A stretch of DNA of 64,000 nucleotides. Origin: CAVTND01 sp963735955 (GTDB taxonomy: Bacteria; Pseudomonadota; Gammaproteobacteria; Burkholderiales; Burkholderiaceae_F). The notes under the pieces are model-generated. The model saw nothing but the letters and a program-made list of their open reading frames with translations. It was not told the origin of the DNA and ran no database searches. Numbering within the stretch: the stretch's first letter is position 1; each line of letters begins with the position of its first letter. This document shows, one piece after another, positions 1-10,300 of the stretch. Made by a program: the position numbers and the translations under genes. The DNA lies in NCBI GenBank assembly GCA_963735955.1, contig CAVTND010000012.1, positions 62,001-126,000 on the forward strand. Reading direction: 5' to 3'.

Positions 1-551
1 CGGACGCGCGCAAGGAAGACGACGTCGCTGGACTGGTCGCTCGCATCGAGAGCGAGGTGGCTCCGATCGAGGTGGCCGTGTTCAATATCGGCGCCAACGT
101 GCGTTTCGGCATCACCGATACGACCGAACGTGTGTATCGGAAGGTGTGGGAAATGGGAGCCCTGGCCGGTTTCCTGATGGGTCGCGAGGTGGCCAAGGCG
201 ATGCTGCCGCGCGCGCGCGGCACGATCATTTTTACCGGAGCGACATCGAGCGTGCGCGGCTCGTCCGGCTTCGCCGCCTTCGCCGGCGCAAAGCATGCGC
301 TGCGCGCGCTGGCGCAGAGCATGGCGCGCGAACTCGGACCGCAGGGTATCCATGTCGCCCATGTGATCATCGACGGCGCCATCGACACGCAGTTCATCGC
401 CGAGAACTTCCCGCAACGCTATGCGCTCAAGGACCAGGACGGCATCCTGAGCCCGGACGCGATTGCGGAGAACTACTGGCAGCTGCATCGGCAGCATCGC
501 AGCGCATGGACGCATGAGCTCGACCTGCGCCCGTGGATGGAAACCTGGTGA
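1..551 (+). CDS. SDR family oxidoreductase, 5' end cut by the window
   Basis: This is the C-terminal two thirds of a short-chain dehydrogenase/reductase. The frame is open to the left edge (first complete codon at base 3), so the start and the N-terminal glycine-rich cofactor motif lie outside. The visible part has the NIGAN variant of the SDR NNAG motif, the strand ending in TGATSS that supplies the catalytic serine, and the helix with the catalytic lysine (AGAKHALRALAQSMARELG). At the usual tyrosine position the sequence reads GFAAFAGAK, with Phe in place of the YxxxK tyrosine. That substitution puts it in a poorly characterised branch whose redox activity is doubtful. It ends 9 nt before the isomerase-like gene and is probably cotranscribed with it. 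Confidence 0.85.
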   Translation, partial: DARKEDDVAGLVARIESEVAPIEVAVFNIGANVRFGITDTTERVYRKVWEMGALAGFLMGREVAKAMLPRARGTIIFTGATSSVRGSSGFAAFAGAKHALRALAQSMARELGPQGIHVAHVIIDGAIDTQFIAENFPQRYALKDQDGILSPDAIAENYWQLHRQHRSAWTHELDLRPWMETW

Positions 552-560
552 GGAGATTGA

Positions 561-1196
561 ATGAACACAAGCGCGAGCGCAGGCGAGAGCCAGAGCCCGA
601 ACGAGGACGGCAAGTCGGTCGAATTTTTCTTTGACTTTGGCAGCCCGACCACATATCTCGCCTGTACTCAGCTGCCGAAGATTGCAGCCGAATGCAAGGC
701 CGAAATCGTGTGGCGGCCGATGCTGCTCGGCGGCGTGTTCAAGGCCACCGGCAACGCCAGCCCGGTGATGGTTCCGGCCAAGGGGCGCTGGATGCTCGAG
801 GACCTCAGCCGATGGGCGCGTAGATATGGCGTTCCGTACCAGCTCAATCCGCACTTTCCCATCAATACGCTGACGCTGATGCGCGGCGCCGCGGGCTATC
901 AACTGAGACAGCCCGACGCCTTTGCGCGCTATGTCGATCTGATCTTTCGCGGTATGTGGGTGGAGGCCCGCAATCTTGGCGATGCGACCGTGTTAGCCGA
1001 AACGCTGGGCCAGGCAGGATTCGACGCCGCTGCATTCGCTGCGATGGTTGGTGATGCTGACGTAAAGGCGGCGCTGGTCGCCAACACCGAGGCGGCGGTC
1101 GCGCGCGGCGTGTTCGGGGCGCCTACGATGTTCGTCGGAGACCAGATGTTCTTCGGCCAGGACCGTCTCGACTTCGTGCGCGAGGCGCTGGCCTAG
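561..1196 (+). CDS. 2-hydroxychromene-2-carboxylate isomerase family protein (DsbA/GST-kappa fold)
   Basis: A 211-residue protein that starts at an ATG preceded by GAGGAGATTG. After a hydrophilic tail of about 20 residues it enters the thioredoxin-fold strand VEFFFDFGSPTTYLA, which in this family carries the glutathione-binding serine. It then has the helical insertion (residues about 85-170) and ends with the cis-proline segment GAPTMFVGDQMFFGQDR. Length and motif order fit 2-hydroxychromene-2-carboxylate isomerases, glutathione-dependent enzymes of naphthalene-type ring degradation. No other aromatic-degradation genes are nearby, so the true substrate is open. Probably a two-gene operon with the SDR upstream. 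Confidence 0.88.
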   Translation: MNTSASAGESQSPNEDGKSVEFFFDFGSPTTYLACTQLPKIAAECKAEIVWRPMLLGGVFKATGNASPVMVPAKGRWMLEDLSRWARRYGVPYQLNPHFPINTLTLMRGAAGYQLRQPDAFARYVDLIFRGMWVEARNLGDATVLAETLGQAGFDAAAFAAMVGDADVKAALVANTEAAVARGVFGAPTMFVGDQMFFGQDRLDFVREALA

Positions 1197-1369
1197 GGCA
1201 GCCGGGTTTGTTTTTCATCCTGCACGGCGGACCAATTCCCATTCGCGTGCTTGGCGTCGGATCTGCTTTAGCGATGCCTAAATTGAGGCCGCTCCCTAGT
1301 TCTGCGCTTGCGTAACAAGCGTCCGCTACGACATAGTGGAGCCGGTTGCCTCACTCCGAACCGAACGCC

Positions 1370-2596
1370 ATGACAACTACTCAGCCAGTCAACGCCCCAC
1401 GACTGCTCCAGGGCTCCGATCTGCGCGGCCTTTCGCGCTTAGGTGTCGATGCCACCGTGGGCCTGACCAATCTGGTGGAGGCGATGCATCACACGATCGC
1501 TTCGCGCGCGGGAATTGTCGGGGCAGCCCCGGCGGGCCGGACCTCGGGCGTGACGGGCGTGGTGTACGGCGCCGTGCGTGGCAGCACGCGCATCGTAGGC
1601 AAGGGTCTGGATGCCGTGTTGGGTGCCGTCACTCGCCCTGGATCTGCCGCGGCGTCCACGCCAGCACGCGAAACCGCGTTGGCCGTGCTCAATGGCCTGT
1701 GGGGCGACCATCTCGTCGAGTCCGGCAACCCTTTGGCCATTCCAATGGCGCTTCGTGTGGCCGGCCTGCCGCTTGAACTGGAAACGGACCGACTTGCGAA
1801 GCAACTGACTAACGCAGGCGGAAGACTGCTGGTGCTGGCACACGGGCTGTGCATGAACGATCTGCAGTGGTCGCGCGAGGGACATGAGCACGGACAGGCA
1901 CTGGCACGCGATCTTGGTTACACGCCGGTCTACCTTCACTACAACAGCGGGCGGCACGTGTCCGACAACGGCAACGAGTTTGCCGATCTGCTGGAACAGC
2001 TTGTTGCGCAATGGCCGGTGCCGGTGGAAGAGCTGGTGATCGTGAGCCACAGCATGGGCGGCCTGGTGACACGCAGCGCCTGTCACCACGCCGATCAGGC
2101 TCGACAGGCCTGGCGTTCGAGCCTGAAGAAGCTGGTCTTCCTCGGTACGCCGCACCATGGCGCGCCGCTGGAACGTGGCGGCCATCAGGTCGACATGCTG
2201 TTGGGCATCAGTCCTTACGTGGCCCCGTTCTCACGGCTGGGCAAGGCGCGCAGCGCCGGGATCATCGACTTGCGCTTCGGCAATGTTCAGCAGGCCGACT
2301 GGCAAGGGCGCGATCGTCATGGGCAGCGACGCGACGATCGACGGCCTACGCCCTTGCCTGCGGGCGTGGACACCTTCCTGTTGGCCGCGACCAAGGCCGA
2401 ACACGAGAGCGGACTGCGCAGCTTGGTCATCGGCGATGGTCTGGTTCCCGTGGCCAGTGCGCTCGGCGAGCATCGCGATGCATCGCTCGCATTGAAGGTG
2501 CCCAAATCGCGCCAGCGCGTCGTGACTTCCGCCAACCATTGGGATCTGCTCAGCCGCGCCGACGTCTACACGCAGTTGCGTGCCTGGCTGCAGTAA
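1370..2596 (+). CDS. lipase-like alpha/beta hydrolase
   Basis: A 408-residue alpha/beta hydrolase from the ATG at 1370; an in-frame TTG at 1346 is a less likely start. Residues 1-130 are a poorly conserved helical region. The hydrolase core begins near LLVLAHGLCMNDLQW (oxyanion-hole HG). The nucleophile elbow SHSMGGLVTRS puts the catalytic serine near residue 228. LGTPHHGAPLERGG and a late SANHWDLL segment, with the likely catalytic histidine, follow. This pattern resembles PGAP1/triacylglycerol-lipase-like hydrolases acting on lipids or esters. No signal peptide is obvious, so it is probably cytoplasmic or membrane associated. Monocistronic: 173 nt upstream and a convergent neighbour downstream. 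Confidence 0.85.
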   Translation: MTTTQPVNAPRLLQGSDLRGLSRLGVDATVGLTNLVEAMHHTIASRAGIVGAAPAGRTSGVTGVVYGAVRGSTRIVGKGLDAVLGAVTRPGSAAASTPARETALAVLNGLWGDHLVESGNPLAIPMALRVAGLPLELETDRLAKQLTNAGGRLLVLAHGLCMNDLQWSREGHEHGQALARDLGYTPVYLHYNSGRHVSDNGNEFADLLEQLVAQWPVPVEELVIVSHSMGGLVTRSACHHADQARQAWRSSLKKLVFLGTPHHGAPLERGGHQVDMLLGISPYVAPFSRLGKARSAGIIDLRFGNVQQADWQGRDRHGQRRDDRRPTPLPAGVDTFLLAATKAEHESGLRSLVIGDGLVPVASALGEHRDASLALKVPKSRQRVVTSANHWDLLSRADVYTQLRAWLQ

Positions 2597-2655
2597 GTCC
2601 TGAGCGCACAGCTCGAAAGGCGGACAGGCGTGCTGGCGGTTCCGATCAACCGATG

Positions 2656-3640
2656 CTACCGGCCGGCCAAAACCTGAGGATTGACGACATTGATCGGCTT
2701 GCCGGCGGCATACGCGGTGATCTGGTCGAACACGTCGGAGAACTGGAGATCATATTCGTCGCGCGTGACGTAGCCGATGTGCGGAGTGCAGATCACGTTG
2801 TCCATGTTGAGTAGGGGATGGGTCGGTCGCGCAGCGGTTCCCGCTCGAAGACGTCGACCGCAGCGTAGCCCGGCCGGCCGGCTCGCAGCGCCGCGACGAG
2901 GGCGCCGGGCTCGACCAGTGGCGCCCGGCTGGTGTTGACGAGAGATCGCGGTGGGCTTCATGCGGCCAGGTCCCCGCCGTCGACGATGCCGCGGGTTGCG
3001 TCCACCAGGCGCATGTGCAGCGACAGCACGTCGCTGCGTTCGACAGAACGTCAGCCTTGCTGGAGTGCCACTTCGTGGCCGTCAACGCGCGCGCGTTCAA
3101 GCGAGGCGTGCGGGCCCACACCAGCACGTTCATGCCAAAGGCCTTGCCGTAGCCCGCGACGGTCGCGCCGATTCGGCCGTAGCCGTAGACGCCGAGGCGA
3201 CTTGCCACGCAAAGTGTCGCCGACGCCGGTTTGCCAGATGCTCCGGCCCGCAATGCCGCGACTTGCTGCGGCAGGCGGCGCGCTGCCGCAAGGACCAGCG
3301 CCCAGGTCAGTTCGGCGGCGGCGTAGGACGGCGTGCCAGGATGCTGGTCGGACGACACGATGACGCCGCGCCGCGTGCAGGCGTCGATGTCGATGTGCGG
3401 GATACACGCTGCGTTGACTGATCAGCCGCAGCTTGTCCAGTCGTTCGAGCAGACGGCGCTCGGATCTGGGTCCGCTCGCGGATCAGCACCAGTGCTTCGG
3501 TGTCCTCCAGACGGGTGGCGAGTGCGTCGACGTCCTGCACATGGTCGTTCCAGACGTCGACGTCATGACCCGGCGAGCTTGCGGAAGCAGGGCAGAGTGC
3601 GCAGGGTGTCGAAATAGTCGTCGAGGATGGTGATTTTCAA
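2656..3640 (-). pseudogene. D-2-hydroxyacid dehydrogenase, frameshifted
   Basis: A complete D-isomer-specific 2-hydroxyacid dehydrogenase can be read only by switching frame several times. The N-terminus KITILDDYFDTLRTL begins at a TTG at 3640. The catalytic-domain segment with RERTQI lies around 3460-3540, the Rossmann motif GVYGYGRIGATVAGYGKAFGM around 3120-3200, and the C-terminal NVICTPHIGYVTRDEYDLQFSDVFDQI (catalytic His in TPHIG) around 2700-2790. At least five single-base frame changes separate these blocks. All motifs survive, which suggests sequence error rather than decay. The TTG start overlaps the stop of the upstream hydrolase, so the two were one transcription unit. The substrate cannot be told. 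Confidence 0.72.
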
Positions 3641-4549
3641 GGCGCAGTCCGCTCGACCTCGCGTCCCTCGGAGCGGTCGGTCGACCGAGCAAGGTCCTTC
3701 GCCTGCAGTTTGAATGCGCGGTCTCGGCCAGGCAGCTTCCAGCAGAGCGCGTCCTCGGCAGTGCGTGCTGCGTCAAGGAACTCCGCATACGTGCGATGAC
3801 CGGCTGGCGTGCGTCATCGGACCCATGTGTCCCTGCCTGGCCAGCATTTCGTGTGTCTTGCCCGGCATCGAGAACCGCAGAAGTTCGCCGATGCGACGCG
3901 GTCGCCGCTCGAGTCTGTCGCGCCGGTCAGGCTCAGGATCGGCAGCCGAGAGCAGACAGATCGGCGCGGGTCAGCGAATCGTTGAACAGCGCGTCGAAGT
4001 GCGAAATGATCGAACGCATGCGTGCCGCGATGACCTGTTGATGGCAGGTGGCAGGCGCTCCCAGGCTGCCGTCTGCCGGACCAGAAGTCGACAAAGCACT
4101 GCGCGAACGTTCAGCTTGACCGATTGCGAACCAATTCCGGAACGATTGCGCCACCATCATGACTTCAGTCGTCGCGCGGTCGCGCGGTGATAGTCGAGCA
4201 GCAGCCGGAACAGCACGGGTTCGAAGACCACGACGCTTCTCACCTTGTCGGCATGCATGACGGCGAGTTTCAGCGCGAGTGCGCCTCCGTAGGAGTGGCC
4301 GACCAGTGCACACCGCCGGGCGCAGCGAGCAGCGGTTCAACCAGCGCTGCGTCGTCTTCGAGTTGCATGCGTCCGGTCGCCTGCCAGGCCGGGGTGCCGC
4401 CGTGGCCGTGCAGGTCCATGCGTGAACCGGAAGCACGACTCAGCCTGAGTCCAGGGGTTCCCACTGGCGGCCCGAGCTGCCGCTTGAATGCAGCAGCACG
4501 ACGCTCGGACCCTGTCCGATACTCCGCACATGAGGTTTGCTACTTCCAT
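3637..4549 (-). pseudogene. alpha/beta hydrolase, frameshifted
   Basis: The start ATG at 4549 has a strong GGAGGAGAT ribosome site. The first residues and the next block are in different frames. The pieces are SIGQGPSVVLLHSSGSSGRQW (oxyanion strand), LDLHGHGGTPAWQ, the nucleophile elbow HLVGHSYGGALALKLAVMHADKV (readable by changing frame near 4290), and a C-terminal HMGPMTH segment that probably holds the catalytic histidine. The order matches small alpha/beta-fold esterases and hydrolases. The reading ends at a TGA at 3637-3639, overlapping the next gene's start. It lies in the first indel-rich patch, so the real protein may be intact. Confidence 0.65.
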
Positions 4550-4678
4550 TACTAGATCTCCTCCGTGGCATGGCTGCATGAGCGGGACGATGTTCGACAG
4601 CGTCCGCTCGACACCGCCCACTGACACCCGTGAAGGCGCGGATGAGGGAGCGCGGACTGTGTTCGACGCCGCCACCAT

Positions 4679-5676
4679 TCAGCCGACACGCAACTCGGTC
4701 GACCGGCACTGCGTCAGCGGCGGAGGCGGCGATCGAACCCAGCGCTGCGTGAATCCGCTCACCCTGTGCCGGCGTGATCATTCGACCGAGCACTTCCAGG
4801 AAGCGCGCTCCTGCACACCGGAGAAGATGTACTGCCAGCGATAGGCTTCCAGCAGCTTGGAGTGGATCGAGGTCTGCTGCTGCGCCGTGAACGCGCGGCC
4901 AGCCTGCAGCAGGAAGTACTCGGCGTCGGACCTGGGCCTGCGCCTGAAGGATGCCGTCGACGGCAGCCACCAGCGCGATCAGGTCGTTGACTGCTTCGTC
5001 ACGCTCTGCCGGTGTCAGCCGCGCGTTCTCGCGCTTCCACTCGAGCTCGTCCAGGATGGCATGCTGCGACTCTTCCTTCCAGTGGAACAGGAACACGTCC
5101 TTCCACAGCGGCGAGAGCTCGACATCGGAGTCGATGCTGGAGCGATAGTGAACCTGAGTGAAGAGCTCGATGTCGAGCGTCAGGCCGAGCACGGCCCAGG
5201 TCGACTTGCCGAGCACGACGCTGGCGACATCGTTCGGTTGCGGCATGAAGTGGTAGCCGGCGGGCATGCCCTCGGCGGCCATCGCCTCGAGCCGGCGGAA
5301 CATTTCCTGATGCTTCAGTTCCTCGTCGGTGAACCGGATCAGCGCTTCCAGCGCGGTCTGGTCACCCAGCCAGTGTTCGCGGCTGATCTCGAGAACCTTC
5401 GCGCCGATGAAACGCTCGACCAGACCAAAGATGTTCGCGTAGGTCCGCCCCTGGATCTGGCTCAGAAACCGGTGCTCGGCCGGTGTGATGAATGAGAGCT
5501 CGTTGGCCTTCGACAGGCCGTCCGGCAGGAACTTCTTGCCGAAGTCGAATTGGCGGCCGCGAATCACGTCGCGGTCGATGTCCCAGCGGATTCGTTTCGA
5601 GACTTCGACGACCTTCGCATAGCGGTTGTGGGCGGTGACTCGATTGGCTACTGGTGATTTCTGCAACGGCTTGCAT
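4679..5676 (-). pseudogene. ferritin-like diiron protein (AurF-like), frameshifted
   Basis: A strong ribosome site (GGAGGAAA) precedes the ATG at 5676. After about a dozen codons the frame changes, then a long conserved block follows: HNRYAKVVEVSKRIRWDID, then FTDEELKHQEMFRRLEAM and FHWKEESQHAILDELEW. The paired EExxH-type signatures are the iron ligands of a four-helix diiron carboxylate protein, resembling the AurF/p-aminobenzoate N-oxygenase group. Around 4830-4930 the frame changes again (AEYFLLQAGRAFTAQQ lies in another frame). It then returns for RFLEVLGRMITPAQGERIHAAL. The exact stop is uncertain; a TGA at 4679 is the likeliest. An oxidative or iron-storage role is inference only. Confidence 0.65.
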
Positions 5677-5704
5677 AGTGATTTCCTCCGGAAGTAGGGT
5701 CGAG

Positions 5705-5950
5705 TCAGATCGACAGGGAACGCAGGGACCTCAGCGCATGAATGCGGGTTGCCTCCGCCTCGCCGGTGATTTCGTCCGCAATCGAGCCCATCTCGCTGCG
5801 ATCGAGGCCGACGTCGCGCAGGGTGCGGGCGTCGAGGCGGCGCAGGGACTTGTACGTGTCCCAGGCCATCCGGTGCCGATACCACTCGTTGACGTAACGA
5901 CGGGTCACCCCCACCACCCAACCGGAAGTGTCGGCGATCAGTTCTCGCAT
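5705..5950 (-). CDS. DUF1127 domain small protein
   Basis: An 81-residue protein from the ATG at 5950 (MRELIADTSGW). The core WDTYKSLRRLDARTLRDVGLDRSEMGSIADEI is the DUF1127 signature: a short amphipathic helix followed by LDxRxLxDIGL, found in many small proteobacterial proteins linked to RNA interaction and phosphate or polyamine adaptation. The N-terminal half is basic and aromatic. It lies 28 nt upstream of the diiron gene on the same strand and is likely cotranscribed with it. The frame stays open further upstream, but that extension looks unlike the family. Confidence 0.82.
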   Translation of the reverse strand: MRELIADTSGWVVGVTRRYVNEWYRHRMAWDTYKSLRRLDARTLRDVGLDRSEMGSIADEITGEAEATRIHALRSLRSLSI

Positions 5951-5959
5951 TCCTGCTGT

Positions 5960-6258
5960 CTTGTAGAGAGGCGGGCTGTCGCCCGGGAGCGAAGGCCATG
6001 GACGTGCGGTCGCACCGGCAATGCGACCATGACCGGCATCGAGCATCGCCGAATCCGTTGGCGGCGGCGGCCCTGCGCGCCCAGCCATCCAGTTCCGCCG
6101 CGCGGTCGCGTCCGGTCCAGTAGGCGGCGTCATTGCTGGCCGACGTGCCGCTCACGCCGCCGGCGGCGCGTAGCTGCGCTTGATGCGGGCGACGCCGCTC
6201 TGCGCGGCGGCCCCGACGTGAGCTTCCAGCTGTCGCGGGACAATGTTTGAGCGTTCAT
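5960..6258 (-). pseudogene. small unrecognised gene, probably frameshifted
   Basis: An ATG at 6258 with a good GGGAGC ribosome site opens MNAQTLSRDSWKL and then runs into nonsense-like sequence. A neighbouring frame continues more naturally as VGAAAQSGVARIKRSYA, and a further one as SNDAAYWTGRDRAAELDGWA. Together they suggest a small basic protein interrupted by indels, directly upstream of and possibly cotranscribed with the DUF1127 gene. I do not recognise the family. From 6259 to 6449 I see no gene, only the presumed divergent promoter region. Confidence 0.35.
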
Positions 6259-6449
6259 TTTTGCGCTCCCTTTGTGTCCGCGATGCCGGTGTTGTCGATG
6301 GCGGCACTCTAGGCAGTCGCGGTATTCGGCGGACCTTTCAGTTCTGCATCACTGTGTATCGCTGGTAGCGGCGGCCGCTTACCCCGTATCGACGGCGCGC
6401 GGATCGCGTCCCATAATTCACGGCTCCGGACGAGCGGACAGAGGGTGCG

Positions 6450-7160
6450 GTGGCGAACGCAAGCGTGCTGGTGGTTGACGATGACGCCGACGTCCGTCGC
6501 ATGCTCGTCGAGTACCTGGCGCGCATGACTACGAAGTCAAGGGGCGGCGAACGGCACCGCAGATGCGCGCCGTCCTGGGCGCAGAGTCGTTCCGGACGTC
6601 GTCCTGCTCGACGTCGGCCTGCCAGGCGAGGATGGTCTGTTCCTGGCGCGCTTCTGCGCGAGCGTTACACGTCGGCATCATCATGGTCACCGCTGCGGAC
6701 GGCGTCGTCGATCGGGTCGTCGGGCTCGAGTGGGCGCGGACGACTATGTCGCCAAGCCGTTCGATCCGCGCGAATTGCGCGCTCGACTCAAGAGCGTGCT
6801 GCGGCGTTGCAGGGCGACTGCGGGCGCGAATGCTCCGGTTAGGCCGACAGCGGCCGCGCATCGGGCGCTGCAGCCTCGACTCGACGCACGCCGCCTGCTC
6901 GATGCCGACGGCGCCGACATTCCGATCACGGCGATGGAGTTCGATCTGCTGAAGAGCCTTCGTTGAGCATCCGAACAAGGTGTCTGACGCGCGATCGCCT
7001 GCTTACGCTGACGCGCAATCGGGAGTGGGAGCCGTTTGACCGTTCGATCGATATCCGCATCGCGCGTCTGCGGCGGAAGGTCGAGGTCGATCCGGACAAT
7101 CCGCTCGCGATACAGACGGTTCGCGGCGCCGGCTATATGTTCGTTCCGCCGGACGATTGA
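6450..7160 (+). pseudogene. OmpR-type response regulator, frameshifted
   Basis: A GTG start opens ANASVLVVDDDADVRRMLVEYLAR, a receiver-domain N-terminus with the acidic pocket DDD. The phosphoacceptor strand (VVLLDVGLPGEDG) and the GADDYVAKPFDPRELRARLKSVLRR segment (switch lysine in KPF) are in other frames. The last block is a winged-helix DNA-binding domain (SIDIRIARLRRKVEVDPDNPLAIQTVRGAGYMF), ending at 7160. About five frame changes are needed to join the pieces. It lies 157 nt before a hybrid sensor kinase, its likely partner. All key residues survive, so sequence error is the simplest explanation. Confidence 0.72.
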
Positions 7161-7317
7161 GCGGCTGAGCGATCGTATCGGCCGGTATCGGTTGTATCAG
7201 TCGTGTAACAGTGCGCGCCGCCATGCGTCGAGCGTCCTAGACTTGCCGCAACCGGTACACTCGGAGCCGCGACCGGTATCACAAGTCGAGGGGCGAAGCC
7301 ACCGATTCAAGCCGTAG

Positions 7318-10300
7318 GTGATGAAGCCGAGTCGGCGCTTGACGATCAGAATTGCGCCGACGACGGCGCGTCGCACGCGACGTGCGCGACGACGGTGCTG
7401 CCTGCGGGAAGTGCTGGCACGAACGACCGCCGCCGCGTTTGCGGTGTCCAGGGCCGAGTCGGGACGAGTGTTCGAGGATCTTGCGTTCGGGCTGGCGCGC
7501 GTGCTCGGAACCGATGCGGCCGCGATCGCAGTGTTTGTCGATGCAGGCAAAGGTCCGCATGCGCACCCTCGCGTCGTGCTTTGAAGGTCGCCTCGCTCAA
7601 GCCGTCGAATATGACGTCTCGCAGACACCCTGTCGACTATATCGTCGGGCGCGCCTCGCGCTTTGTCCCGCAGGGGGTGACATTCCGAGTTCATGCCCGG
7701 CACTGCCTTTGCGTCCAAGGGCTTCGACGCCTATGCCGGCTACTCGATCCTGAATGAGGCAGGGGAGCAGCTCGGCAATCATCGTTGCGCTCGATCGCAA
7801 GCCGATCGCCAATCGGGAGCTCACAGAGGCGCTGCTGAAGATCTTCGCCGTCCGTGCAGCCGCCGAACTCGAGCGCCGCGGGCGGAGGCAGCGCTCGCGG
7901 TTTCGAATCGAGCTATCGGGCCATTTTCGAATCGGTCGAAGACGCATTTTCGTCCACGATTGGGACAGTCCGGCGCCATCGTCGACGTCAATCCGACGGC
8001 GTGCCGGATCTACGGCTGGACGCGCGATGAGATGCTGCAGACTGAACATTGCAGATTTCAGTTCGAACGAACCGCCCTATAGTGCTGACGACGGCGCTTG
8101 CCCACATCGGCAGGCAAAGCGCGGCGAGATGGCACGCTTCGAATGGCACCGGCGGAACAAGCGACGGCAGCCTGCATTGGGACGAGGTGGTCCTGAAGGC
8201 TGCGGAAATCGGTGGCAGGCGGCGGGTGCTCGCGATCACGCGCGAGATCAGCGACCGCAAGCGCGCCGAACAGGCCCTTCGTGCGAGCGAGGAGCAATAC
8301 CGAGCGATCTTCGAGGCCGCCACCGACTCGCTGCAGCTGCTCGATGCGCAGCACCGAGTGGTCGACGTGAATCCGGCGTACGAGCGCATGTACGGCAAGC
8401 GCCGCAGCGAGGTGATCGGCAAGACCCTGACCGACCTCGTGCCGCCGTCGCTGCGGCAGGAACGTCGGGCTCTGGTCGAGCGCGCACTCGCTGGCGAACC
8501 CGCCGAACTGCTGACGACCGGTTTCCGTGGCGACGGTACGCCGTTCGACCTCGAGGTACGGGTGATTCCGTTCCGGCATCGTGGCGAACCACATGTTCTG
8601 GGTATTGCGCGCGACATTACCGGGCGCAGGAAGGCCGACGAGGCGATGCGGGCGAGCGAGGAGCAGTACCGCGCAATCTTCAACGCGTCGGCCGACGCGC
8701 TTGTGCTTCGCGACGCCGACTTCCGCATCGTCGACGTCAACGCGACGTATGAGCGCATGAGCGGATGGACGCGAGCCGAAGTGCTGGGCGTGGATCGCGT
8801 CGTCGCCAATCCGGCCGAGGTTGCGCCGACGATCCGTGCGCTGCACGAGCGCGCGCTGGCCGGCGAGACTGATCGCACTCGAGGTGCCGCTGGTGCGGCG
8901 CGACGGCACGCGCTACGAGCTCGAACTGCGCGGGGTTCCGATCCAGCACCGTGGCCAGCCGCATGTGCTGTACATGGGTCGCGACGTCACCGAGCGCAAG
9001 CGTGCAGAGCTCGCGCTACGTGCCAGCGAGGAGCAGTACCGTGCGATCTTCAATGCGTCGGCGGACGCTTTGGTGCTGTGGGACAAGCAGTACCGCCGCG
9101 TCGACGTCAATCCGGCTTACCAGGCGATGTACGGCTGGGCGCGCGAGGAGGTGATCGGCAAGGGCTACGAAGACCCGCGCTTTCCCGCGGAGTACGCGAG
9201 ACCACGCCTGGAACTCGTGCGCCGTGCGCTGGGCGGTGAGGACTGCCAGGCGGAGCTCGACGCGATTCGCAGCGACGGCACTCTAATCCGGACGGAGGTG
9301 CATGCGATCCCGTTTCGCCACCGCGGCGAGCCGCACGTGCTCGCGATTGCGCGCAATATCACGGAGCGGAAACAGTCCGAGGAGGCGTTGCGCGCGAGCG
9401 AGGAACAGTACCGCGCGATCTTCAACGCGTCGGCTGACGCGATGCTGTTGCGTGATGACGCGATGATGATCGTCGATGCCAATCCGGCGTTTCCGTCCCT
9501 GTGCGGACTGTCGCGTGAGCAGGTCGTCGGCCAGAAGCACGACGCCGTTCGTGACGGAGCCGTTTGAAGCCGAGCGGCCCGCAGATCCTGGGCGAGAGCG
9601 ATGGCCGGCAGTCGAGGCACGCTGCAGGCGCAGGCCCGTGCGTTCGACGGCACCCTGCTCGACGTCGAAGTGCGGGCGATGCCGATGCTCTACCGCGGCC
9701 GCCTCACGTGCTGGCGATCGCACGCAACATCACCGGCGAGAAGGCAAGCCGAAGCCGAACGCCACCACTTCGAGGCCCGCCTGCGGCAGGCACAGAAGAT
9801 GGAGGCTATCGGTCAGCTGACCGGAGGCATCGCGCACGACTTCAACAACATACTCGCGAGCGTGATGGGTTATGTCGTGCTGGCAGAGGAACGGGTGACC
9901 GACGACGGCGATGCCAGGAGCGTCGAGTACCTCGACCAGGCGCTTGCGTCGTGCCGCCGTGCACGCAACCTGATCCAGCAGATGCTGACCTTCTCGCGCG
10001 GCGGTCGCGGCGAGCCGCGCGCGCTGTCACTGGCAGCTGTCGTGCACGACGCGATGCCGATGCTGCGTTCGGCGCTGCCGTCGGCATTGGCGATCGACAT
10101 CGAGGTGGATGACGCGGTGCCGGCGGTCTGGATCGACGAGGTGCAGGCGCACCAGGTGCTGCTGAACCTTGCGATCAACGCGCAGAGACGCGATGCCAGG
10201 CGGTGGCAAGTTGCGTATCGGAGTGGCGCGCTGGCAGAATTGCACGACGCCTCTGCACCAGCTGCCGCACACGATCAACGGAAGCTTCGTCGAGTTGCGC

